10,153 nucleotides of DNA, taken from assembly GCA_902795765.1 (NCBI GenBank), contig CADBMQ010000113.1, positions 1 through 10,153 on the forward strand. The letters are read 5' to 3'. Both the position numbers and the translations under genes were made by a program. Origin of the DNA: Oscillospiraceae bacterium (lineage in GTDB: Bacteria; Bacillota; Clostridia; Oscillospirales; Acutalibacteraceae). This document shows, piece after piece, positions 1-5,871 of the stretch; position 1 is the stretch's first letter, and each line of letters opens with the position of its first letter. Under the pieces are notes generated by a model. It was given only the letters and a program-made list of their open reading frames with translations, ran no database searches and was not told where the DNA came from.

Positions 1-10
1 ATATATCATG

Positions 11-16
11 TATAAT
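11..16 (+). promoter_or_regulatory. candidate -10 box for the truncated gene at 44
   Basis: A perfect TATAAT sits 27 bases upstream of the start codon at 44. The matching -35 box would lie before the window, so only half of the promoter can be judged. A strong ribosome site (AAAGGAG) lies between this box and the ATG. Confidence 0.4.
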
Positions 17-43
17 TTATGAAAGCCATTAAAGGAGTAAATT

Positions 44-262
44 ATGAAGCATTATCGCGATGAATACGAAGGTCAAATTGAGTTTTATACTCGTGTTGGC
101 ATAAGTCCTGATTTATCACATAATACAGACGGTGTTGATAGGGGTAATCTGTATGAGAATAAGCTTGATATTAGAAATATTTATAAAGTGTTATCACAGG
201 CAATAAAATATGCCTCGCGTATACGCATTCGCGGCGAGAAATTACCCGCTAACATTGTCCTT
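44..262 (+). pseudogene. 5' fragment of a plus-strand gene, possibly a large restriction/methylase-type protein
   Basis: Translation begins at an ATG preceded by AAAGGAG and gives about 72 convincing residues starting MKHYRDEYEGQIEFYTR. The run includes TDGVDRGNLYENKL, then IYKVLSQAIKYASRIRIRG and KLPANIVL. This pattern recalls the N-terminal nuclease-like region of large N6-adenine methylase or Eco57I-type proteins of Clostridia; that match is from memory and is weak. Past about 262 the frame stays open to 1213, but there it merely runs antisense through the AlbA_2 gene on the other strand. The real gene therefore has lost everything after its first 70 or so codons. The good promoter and ribosome site suggest it was recently functional. 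Confidence 0.5.
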
Positions 263-970
263 AATGACAGAACTGGTTTTATTGCAAAGTGCAAGATAAT
301 TGACGGCATCTTCAAACTGCTTGAAGATGCCGTTGAATTCTTTACTGTCACGGAACACGGTGCGGGCATCGTCGCTGAATACGACGATTTTGGTCGTGTG
401 GGCACACTGATCGGAAAGGAGCAGGGCAAGGTTTGTGTAAATATCATCGTTCTTCTGCGTCATGCAGAGCGCACGGTATTTTTCAGTACCGAATTCCACG
501 CCGTAACGCTTAAAGGCGATTTCGGCGGCATCGAAAGTCAAATCTTGTTCAAGAGAGCGTATTTCCTCAAAGGTATCGCCATCGCTGTCTTTTATCATTT
601 GACGAATTTGTTCGGGAGAGACGGGAACGCTGGACGTGCCTTGACGAACATATACGCCGCTCGGCTTCAATCCTTTTCCTTTGAGATAGTACGGTTTGTT
701 ACTGCCTTCGCTCACGGTAATACGGACTACCTTGTTTTCCTGCACGATAAAGCGCACGAACATCGTGACATCCGGCATGATAGCGTCACGGATGCCATTG
801 GTAATGCGAGTGTATTCGTTATCTACATCGGTCAGACCGACGGCGTTTCCGTCATTATCTATTCCGACATACACAATGCCTCCGTCCGTATTGGCAAAGG
901 CAATGACCTCTTTATAGATTTCTTCGGTAAACCCCGATTTGAATTCAATATTCTCGGTCTCAAAATTCAT
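242..970 (-). pseudogene. AlbA_2 (Schlafen-like) ATP-binding domain protein, C-terminus lost
   Basis: The start at 970 is supported by AAGGAGG seven bases upstream. The protein opens MNFETENIEFKSGF and has TDGGIVYVGIDNDGNAVG near residues 28-45, the typical AlbA_2/divergent AAA-4 signature. Later come YYLKGKGLKPSGVYVRQG (about 104-121) and the YLALCNKTSSVIK block near 224-236. Family members are usually 400-500 residues, continuing into a GHKL-like region and a winged helix; here the frame stops at residue 242, just after the conserved VIK. The stop lies at the junction with the opposing gene fragment at 44-262, so the loss is a rearrangement rather than a point mutation. AlbA_2 proteins are transcriptional regulators or accessory-island proteins; the exact role here is unknown. 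It has its own promoter (1014-1041). Confidence 0.8.
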
Positions 971-1013
971 TGGAACGCCTCCTTACAGTTGTTCTTACTA
1001 TACTACATTATAT

Positions 1014-1041
1014 ATTATACTCAAAAAATTCGTTTTTTCAA
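1014..1041 (-). promoter_or_regulatory. promoter of the AlbA_2 gene
   Basis: On the minus strand TTGAAA (1036-1041) and TATAAT (1014-1019) are separated by 16 bases, about 45 bases upstream of the ATG at 970. The -35 box overlaps the T-rich tail of the terminator of the upstream TnpV gene, so a terminator and the next promoter share DNA. Confidence 0.65.
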
Positions 1042-1072
1042 AAAAGAAAAAGCGGAGTCGAAGCCCCGCTTT
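1035..1072 (-). terminator. Rho-independent terminator after tnpV
   Basis: Read on the minus strand, AAAGCGG and CCGCTTT form a stem of at least 7 bp (1049-1072). A short loop and a T-rich tail (TTTTTCTTTTTT) follow. It starts only about four bases after the TnpV stop codon. Confidence 0.8.
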
Positions 1073-1075
1073 CCG

Positions 1076-1372
1076 TTAGGCATAAATGAGTTCATTGTTG
1101 ACGATTTTCGATGCTTGCGTTCGGACAGTATTCATACGCCGTACCCACTCCATTTGGTCAGTGGCTTTGAGTGCTTCCGTGATGCCGTCACGCTCGGCAA
1201 GTTGCCTTACTAACTGAGAAAACATATCCTCCGCCTGCTTGTTAATGTCGGCAAGGTATTCGTGAAGCGTTCCTTTTGTTTTCATCACACAAATCGTTGA
1301 CAGCTGGTTCCGTTTCAAGTGGTTATAATGGTGAATTCCCCATAAACCGATACCTTTCAAATCCTCTTGCAT
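1076..1372 (-). CDS. tnpV: TnpV, transposon-encoded protein
   Basis: This is a 98-residue protein when read from the ATG at 1372, which is preceded by a good AGGGAGG ribosome site. It carries the TnpV pattern: GIGLWGIHHYNHLKRNQ at the N-terminus, TLHEYLADINKQAEDMF in the middle, and a C-terminal block QMEWVRRMNTVRTQASKIV ending in ELIYA. TnpV is carried by Tn4451-type mobilizable transposons of Clostridia and their relatives; its biochemical function is not established. The frame extends upstream without a stop into an older reading frame (1373-1570), but the strong internal ribosome site argues for translation from 1372. The terminator at 1035-1072 closes the unit. The serine recombinase at 2505 is the likely partner from the same element. 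Confidence 0.85.
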   Translation of the reverse strand: MQEDLKGIGLWGIHHYNHLKRNQLSTICVMKTKGTLHEYLADINKQAEDMFSQLVRQLAERDGITEALKATDQMEWVRRMNTVRTQASKIVNNELIYA

Positions 1373-1570
1373 ACTTTCGCCCTCCCTTCTTTCCAATGAA
1401 AACTTTGAAACATCTACAACACCCGCATACTCATTAAGTATGTTACGGAACACATACCGTTCGATATAGCCGTCGTTATAAAGTTGCTCGATCAGTTTCA
1501 GCGCCGCAAAAGACAGTTTCGGATCTTTCTTTGCTTGTTCAATGTTGAATTAATTTTCTTGGTTTTTCAT
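1373..1570 (-). pseudogene. broken small SHOCT-like gene fused in frame to tnpV
   Basis: A start at 1570 (AGGAAG upstream) gives MKNQEN and then an in-frame TAA. The same frame resumes with FNIEQAKKDPKLSFAALKLI, then EQLYNDGYIERYVFRNILNEY and GVVDVSKF. This amphipathic helical pattern recalls small SHOCT-like proteins (short C-terminal oligomerisation modules) that accompany clostridial mobile elements; the assignment is from memory. The early stop disables the natural start, and the 3' end runs straight into TnpV without a stop. A GTG at 1453 could give a 125-residue fusion, but it lacks a good ribosome site. It looks like two adjacent genes joined by a small deletion and then left to decay. 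Confidence 0.45.
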
Positions 1571-1640
1571 AGTGCAATCTTCCTTTGCGATACCATTGTA
1601 CTGCGAAATCCAGCAAAAGAAAAATGTGCGATTATGACAA

Positions 1641-2014
1641 TGACGACAACTTTTTGCTTCACCTGAAAAGGGAATAATTTCACTTTTTTGCTATTATTCA
1701 CTTTTGAAAAACGAAATATCTTTAAGCATTCTATTTGCAAGGCTTTTCTTAAAATCACACTTGTGGAGTGACGACGAATTATGATTAAAAATCCGACCAA
1801 AATTCATGTCGTCAAAAAACAATGACGACACAGCCGACGACATAAACCGGTGAAACAGTTGTTTTTTGCCGTTTTTAAGGGGGTGCGAAAAAATTTACGA
1901 AACGGCTCAAAATCGTGCTACTATTCACTTTAATTCCTATCATTCTTCGGAATTGTTGCACAAAGGCAATTTACGGGAGATTTCAGGTCAAAAATGACCT
2001 GCTTTTTGACGACG
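1641..2014. repeat. cluster of TGACGAC repeats with an 8-bp inverted repeat
   Basis: TGACGACA or TGACGACG occurs at 1641-1648, 1769-1776, 1823-1830 and 2007-2014. A reverse copy, TGTCGTCA, lies at 1807-1814. The copies at 1807 and 1823 form a perfect 8-bp inverted repeat with an 8-base loop. A further GACGACAT at 1836-1843 pairs with ATGTCGTC at 1806-1813. Such clustering in 375 bases of AT-rich DNA suggests binding sites for a protein (iteron, recombinase or relaxase sites), but the role is unknown. Confidence 0.5.
1984..2007 (+). terminator. hairpin with T tail, terminator-like
   Basis: CAGGTCA, four A bases and TGACCTG form a perfect 7-bp stem (1984-2001), followed by CTTTTT. The GC content is modest and no gene reads into it from the left on the plus strand. 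It may insulate the recombinase operon or end a short transcript. Confidence 0.4.
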
Positions 2015-2146
2015 AAAAAACGACAAGATCTGAAAAACACCACGAAAAACCCACTTTTTCTCATGAGAATTGTTGCAAAAATCGGGAAAATCCAGTGAGG
2101 GCTAAATGCATAGCTGGAAGATGTGTTCCCATAGTTCGGGGTGTCG

Positions 2147-2175
2147 TGGACAAATACGAGCTAAATTTATATAAA
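2147..2175 (+). promoter_or_regulatory. promoter of the recombinase operon
   Basis: TGGACA (2147-2152) and TATAAA (2170-2175) are separated by exactly 17 bases, about 75 bases upstream of the small gene at 2249. The predicted transcript would begin just before the hairpin at 2188-2220. Confidence 0.6.
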
Positions 2176-2187
2176 ACAATTGATAAA

Positions 2188-2220
2188 CTGCGGGCAGTTG
2201 CTTTATGCAGTTACCCGCAG
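2188..2220 (+). promoter_or_regulatory. 5' UTR hairpin, possible attenuator or translational control element
   Basis: CTGCGGG (2188-2194) pairs perfectly with CCCGCAG (2214-2220) around a 19-base interval that contains the near repeat CAGTTGC/GCAGTTA. It lies at the start of the predicted transcript, is much more GC-rich than its surroundings, and is followed by AATTTT, too short for a strong terminator. An attenuating or RNA-stabilising role for the recombinase operon is inference. Confidence 0.45.
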
Positions 2221-2248
2221 AATTTTAACACAGAAAGGTTAAACTATT

Positions 2249-2437
2249 ATGGATACTTTTATAAGCAGAACAGATATAGACACAGAACATATATTAAAAA
2301 AGGAAATCGGATGTAGTAAAGTAACTATTATGTTTGCAAAAGAACCGTCACCTGATACCGAAAACACCATAATAAATATGCTTATGAGCAGTTATGAAAA
2401 CCGAATGAGGTTACTCCAAAATAATATAGTAAATTAA
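2249..2437 (+). CDS. small TnpW-like protein upstream of the serine recombinase
   Basis: This 62-residue frame has an AGAAAGG ribosome site about 11 bases before its ATG. Residues about 17-35 read KKEIGCSKVTIMFAKEPSP, followed by a predicted helix containing IINMLMSSYENRM. The layout (a K-x-I-G turn, a short beta strand, then a C-terminal helix) resembles the small TnpW-type proteins often encoded next to Tn4451-like recombinases. The similarity is a pattern match from memory and no enzymatic motif is visible. It ends 67 bases before the recombinase start and should be cotranscribed with it from the promoter at 2147-2175. It could be a recombination accessory factor, but its function is not known. 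Confidence 0.6.
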   Translation: MDTFISRTDIDTEHILKKEIGCSKVTIMFAKEPSPDTENTIINMLMSSYENRMRLLQNNIVN

Positions 2438-2504
2438 CGATATTTACGCTGGACTTTTAAAAAGTTTACGGTATTATTGTTTTAGAAAAAAGGTGGTGTT
2501 TAAA

Positions 2505-4070
2505 ATGACAAGAGTAAATACATTGTACCGAGTATCAACGAAAGGTCAGGTCGATAAAGACGACATACCGATGCAGAAGAAAGCCTGTCACGAATTTGCA
2601 GATAAGATGGACGGATGGGTAATAATCAAAGAATACTATGAAAAGGGAGTATCGGGATTTAAAGTATCGGCAGAGGAAAGGGACGCAATACAGGATTTAA
2701 AAGCATCAGCAGAGCGCAATGAGTTTGACGTTCTGCTGATTTTTATGTTCGACAGATTGGGTAGACGGCAAAACGAAACGCCGTTTGTAGTTGAATGGTT
2801 CACACAGCACGGAATAGAGGTGTGGAGCGTTCAGGAAGGACAGCAAAGATTTGAAAACGAAGCTGATTACCTTATAAACTATATGCGGTATTGGCAGGCA
2901 AACGGCGAAAGCCGTAAAACCTCAACCCGTGTGAAAACTCGCCTTAAACAATTAACCGAAGAAGGTCGGTATACAGGCGGAGTACCACCGTTTGGGTATA
3001 AGTTGGTAAAGTCGGGTGAAGTCAACAAAAAGGGTAGAGAACTCAAAGAACTCGCCATCGATGAGTTTGAAGCGCCGATTGTCAGAGAAATATTCGATAA
3101 AACACTTAACGAGGGTTACGGTTCTTACCAAATGTCTGAATATCTAAACAGCAGAGGAATACGCACACATAACGGCAGTCTGTTTCAATGTGTTACAATT
3201 AACCGAATGCTCAAAAACAAACTATATTGTGGGTATTATGTTACAAAGTCTGCAATATCTCCGCATATAGAGTCAATACAAATCATAGACGAACCTGTAT
3301 TCGACCAAGTACAGATGATAGTAAAACAGCGGTCAAGGAAAAACGATGAAAAACAGCAAATCGCAAAGAACACAAAAGGGAGAGCATTGTTATCGGGAAA
3401 TATATATTGCGCCCATTGTGGTAAGTTATTAAATACAACAAGCCATGAAGATGTTTATATCAACAAAGAAGGCAAAGAACACCGCAATCGCCGTGTAAGC
3501 TATATTTGCAGCGGTAAAGCTATGAAACGCAGTTCTTGCAACGGACAGGGAACATATGTTGCACGAAAAATTGATGACGTTGTATTGGAAATAATGAGAG
3601 GATACTTCAAACAAATAAAACAGACACCAAAAACAGTCGCTATTGAGAAAAAGTACAAACAGCATATAAGCGATGTTAAAAAGCAACTGAAAACCATAGA
3701 ATCCAATATAGAAAAAGACCGCGGTAAACTGCATGGATTGACAGATTAAATAGGCAACGCCTTGTTGGGAGAAAGCAAGTTTTCGCTCGAAGTGCTTTCA
3801 AACGCCATAGAAAAGACCAAAAACCGTATACTTGAAATGCAACAGAAACAAATCGATATTGAGAAACAACTTGAAAACGAACAAGATACAATAAGCAAAA
3901 TAGACTATTGCTACGAACAGTTCAAATCCTGGGCGGACGAGTTTGAAGATATGTCGCTCGAACGCAAAAAGATGGTCGCCTGCCGATTGTTCAAAGAAAT
4001 CAAAGTCGGTAGAGGTTATGAGATTACAGTTGTTACAGATGTGACTTATGGACAGTTTATCGGGGTGTAG
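2505..4070 (+). pseudogene. large serine recombinase (TnpX-like), interrupted by an in-frame TAA
   Basis: The ATG at 2505 has AGGTGGTG six bases upstream, better than the GTG codons inside that ribosome site. The resolvase domain (about 1-140) opens VNTLYRVSTKGQ with catalytic Ser11, and has the FDRLGRR block near 82-88. A recombinase DNA-binding domain follows (GRYTGGVPPFGYKL, about 154-167). The zinc ribbon has Cys302, Cys305, Cys335 and Cys345. A coiled coil starts near 375. A TAA at 3747-3749 (codon 415) cuts the protein, yet the same frame continues past it: IGNALLGESKFSLEVL, more coiled coil, then ERKKMVACRLFKEIKVGRG to a stop at 4068-4070. Full length would be about 520 residues, normal for the family. 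A single G-to-T or A-to-T change explains the stop. The shortened product keeps catalysis and DNA binding but loses the C-terminal tail. Confidence 0.92.
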
Positions 4071-4095
4071 GTTATATTGCATTATTTGTTGATGA

Positions 4096-4116
4096 CACGA
4101 AATAAAATATTTCATG
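4096..4116. repeat. imperfect 21-bp inverted repeat after the recombinase gene
   Basis: CACGAAATA and TATTTCATG face each other around AAA, with one mismatch in nine pairs. It lies 26 bases after the recombinase stop and has no T run on the plus strand, so it is not a standard terminator. An element end or recombinase site is possible because such sites often lie beside the recombinase gene. Confidence 0.35.
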
Positions 4117-4159
4117 TAAAAAAATAAAAATATAACTTATATTTTAAGAAGAAAGAAAA

Positions 4160-4171
4160 GAAGTTAACTTC
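4160..4171. promoter_or_regulatory. 12-bp perfect palindrome upstream of the dGTPase-like gene
   Basis: GAAGTTAACTTC is a perfect palindrome about 90 bases before the -10 box at 4261. It could be a regulator-binding site; there is no direct evidence of a partner protein. Confidence 0.3.
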
Positions 4172-4182
4172 ATGTTTTGTAA

Positions 4183-4227
4183 AAAATAGTATTAAATATG
4201 TAAATTATGCCAAAATAGTGTTAATTA
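4183..4227 (+). repeat. two near-identical direct repeats upstream of the dGTPase-like gene
   Basis: AAAATAGTATTAAATA (4183-4198) and AAAATAGTGTTAATTA (4212-4227) match at 14 of 16 positions, 29 bases apart. They lie 34 bases upstream of the -10 box, where operator or activator sites are common. AT-rich background makes chance similarity possible. Confidence 0.35.
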
Positions 4228-4257
4228 AGCCATTTTTATGTTGTTGTGCAGTAATTA

Positions 4258-4266
4258 TGTTATAAT
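4258..4266 (+). promoter_or_regulatory. extended -10 promoter of the dGTPase-like gene
   Basis: TGTTATAAT is a perfect extended -10 element (TG, one base, TATAAT). The -35 region is weak, as expected for an extended -10 promoter. The start codon follows 80 bases later with an AAAGGAGA ribosome site. Confidence 0.6.
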
Positions 4267-4346
4267 AAAGATGCGATGGTGCAAGGATAATAAAACTAAG
4301 CAAGTAATTAGGTTATCTATGAAAAACATAAAAGGAGATAGTAATT

Positions 4347-4859
4347 ATGAGTGTTTTTTTTTTTTTTTTTTATTTGATAAAAAGAAGGTCTAAAGATAAA
4401 GATTTACCACCGTATCGTACTGAGTTTATGAGGGACAGAGATAGAATACTGTATGCGACAGCGTTTAGGAGATTGGCTGGTAAAACACAAATATATACGG
4501 TTGGGACAGATGATCATAAAAGGAATCGATTGACACATACATTAGAAGTCGCACAAATATCACGAACCATCGCAAGAGCGTTGGAACTTAATGAGGATTT
4601 GGCTGAATCCATAGCTCTTGCTCATGATTTTGGTCATACTCCGTTTGGACACGCTGGTGAAAGAATGCTTCAAGAAATCATGGTTCCTGAATCAAATTAT
4701 GTTAAATGTTCACCATTCTATAAAAATAAAGCAGAGAAAATTAAGAATGAATTTGAAAGAGAATGCAACGAGAAAAAATCAGAAACGTATTACAACTATG
4801 CTTTTGGATTTAAACATAATTTCAAGCTGATATTTTATTTGAAAATGCACCTTATTTAG
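4347..4859 (+). pseudogene. dGTPase-like HD-domain phosphohydrolase, truncated, with poly-T start
   Basis: The ATG at 4347 follows AAAGGAGA. After an odd [14 protein letters not shown] start, the sequence is typical of deoxyguanosine triphosphate triphosphohydrolases: [20 protein letters not shown], then [12 protein letters not shown] (about 39-50), [17 protein letters not shown] with metal ligand His64, and [16 protein letters not shown] with His93-Asp94 and His97/His102. It then reaches FGFKHNF near residue 158, matching the family GGFKHNxQS block, and homology stops. The remaining residues to 4859 are out-of-frame protease sequence. Family proteins are about 330-500 residues, so half of the enzyme, including the last metal-binding Asp, is missing. 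Known family members hydrolyse dGTP or other dNTPs, and some act against phages by draining nucleotides. The first codons carry an 18-T run that could switch the frame. Confidence 0.88.
4354..4371 (+). repeat. 18-base T homopolymer within codons 3-9 of the dGTPase-like gene
   Basis: Eighteen uninterrupted T bases lie seven bases after the A of the start codon and encode five Phe codons plus parts of Val and Tyr. At the present length the start is in frame with the conserved dGTPase sequence. A change of one or two bases would abolish the product, so this has the form of a slipped-strand contingency tract. Runs this long are also prone to sequencing and assembly error. Confidence 0.9.
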
Positions 4860-5659
4860 TATCCATGTCATCTGTAAATCTATATGAACTAGTCACAGAG
4901 AATTATATTAACGATACGGTTCAAGATGTTTTATATATGCCTACTCCTGGCATTGAACCAACGATTGGCGTTATAGATACACTTTTTGATAAGCGAGTGT
5001 ATTTTAATGAATGGGTAGAATATCATGAAATGGTTGATGAAGCTATCCCAAAACAACAAACAGATTATAATCATGGTACGGCTGTTTCGTCAATTATTGT
5101 GGATGGTCCTCGACTTAATCCTTGGTTAGATGATGGTTGTGGTAGATTTAAAGTGCGGCATTTTGGCGTTGCTTGCGGTGCTCAATTTTCGTCTTTTACT
5201 ATTATTAAGCAAATAAAACGCATTATTGCTGAAAACAAAGATATTAAAGTCTGGAACCTGTCACTTGGGAGTGATAAGGAAATTAATGATAATTTTATTT
5301 CTGCTGAAGCTGCGGTACTAGATAAAATACAATTCGAAAACGATGTTATATTTGTAATTGCAGGAACCAATAAACCCAATAGTTTAGTTGAAAAAATAGG
5401 TTCTCCAGCAGATTCAATAAATAGTTTAGTTGTAAATGCAATAACAAAAAGTGGATTATCAACTAATTATTCGAGAAAAGGACTTGCTCTTTCTTTCTTT
5501 GCAAAACCTGATGTGAGTTATTACGGTGGCAGTAAAGAACAATATATTACTGTATGTGAACCTCTGGGTGCTGCAAGTGTTGCGGGTACTTCATATGCTG
5601 CGCCATGGATAGCAAGGAAAATGTCATATTTAATAGATGTGCTGGGTTTAAATAAATAA
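4820..5659 (+). pseudogene. subtilisin-like (S8) serine protease fragment with intact catalytic triad
   Basis: The frame is open from 4820 and recognisable from [16 protein letters not shown]; the first ATG is at 4865 but has no ribosome site. Numbered from 4865, the triad is Asp38 (TIGVIDTLFD), His70 (DYNHGTAVSSIIVDG) and Ser243 (AGTSYAAPWIARK), with AGTN (166-169) supplying the oxyanion Asn. The sequence resembles large island-borne S8 proteases, which are often paired with an AAA ATPase in defence-type loci. They usually carry several hundred more residues at the N-terminus and a C-terminal tail. Here the N-terminal region is replaced by the out-of-frame dGTPase fragment, and the frame stops at LDVLGLNK-like sequence just after the core. 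Sequence after the stop (IEKA) hints that one base change made the stop. No ATPase partner is in the window. Confidence 0.82.
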
Positions 5660-5698
5660 ATTGAAAAAGCACCAAACAATTGAAGTGAGCCAAAAATG

Positions 5699-5727
5699 TT
5701 GACAAATTATGTTTAAAGGTTCAAAAT
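5699..5727 (+). promoter_or_regulatory. possible orphan promoter before the terminator at 5762
   Basis: TTGACA (5699-5704) is perfect and is followed after 17 bases by CAAAAT, a poor -10 box with two mismatches. Any transcript would start near 5734 and meet the hairpin at 5762-5807, giving an RNA of roughly 75-80 nt. This may be chance in AT-rich DNA. Confidence 0.25.
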
Positions 5728-5761
5728 AGAAGAAATAAAACCGAAATAAGAGAAAAAGACA

Positions 5762-5807
5762 AAAACTCTCCCAGCTGTGATTTTAATGATTACAGCGGGA
5801 GAGTTTT
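5762..5807 (-). terminator. bidirectional terminator, distal of a tandem pair
   Basis: AAAACTCTCCC (5762-5772) pairs perfectly with GGGAGAGTTTT (5797-5807), and an inner GCTGT/ACAGC stem continues after a one-base bulge. T-rich sequence follows on both strands, longer on the minus strand. It backs up the terminator at 5823-5852 and can also stop plus-strand reading from the protease fragment. Confidence 0.85.
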
Positions 5808-5822
5808 ATAATAGAAAAGCCA

Positions 5823-5852
5823 AAAGCCACCTCAAAAATGAGAGGTGGCTTT
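5823..5852 (-). terminator. terminator of the dockerin phosphatase gene
   Basis: AAAGCCACCTC and GAGGTGGCTTT form a perfect 11-bp stem with an 8-base loop, 20 bases after the minus-strand stop codon at 5872. The minus-strand sequence then reads TTGGCTTTTC. Confidence 0.9.
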
Positions 5853-5871
5853 GAATATAGTAAGGTAAGTA

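Larger units (their letters stand above)
1571..2146. other. non-coding stretch between tnpV unit and recombinase operon
   Basis: No convincing gene is seen on either strand; the open frames at 1567-1800 (minus) and 1915-2316 (plus) have low-complexity or unnatural compositions and no ribosome sites that fit. The stretch holds TGACGAC repeats, two perfect hairpins and the recombinase promoter at its right end. TACAAT at about 1591-1596 on the minus strand could serve as a -10 box for the tnpV unit. It could contain a transfer or replication origin, or a recombination site, of the parent element. Confidence 0.5.

Noticed and set aside
44..1213. A 389-codon plus-strand open frame as one gene
   Set aside because: Only the first 70 or so codons look like protein; the rest is antisense to the AlbA_2 gene and then to tnpV, both of which have clear ribosome sites and family motifs.
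1567..1800. Minus-strand open frame of 77 codons
   Set aside because: The composition is unusual, it overlaps repeats and promoter-like DNA, and it has no ribosome site.
1915..2316. Open frame of 133 codons on the plus strand
   Set aside because: It lacks a ribosome site, covers hairpins, the recombinase promoter and the start of the small gene at 2249, and has no family pattern.
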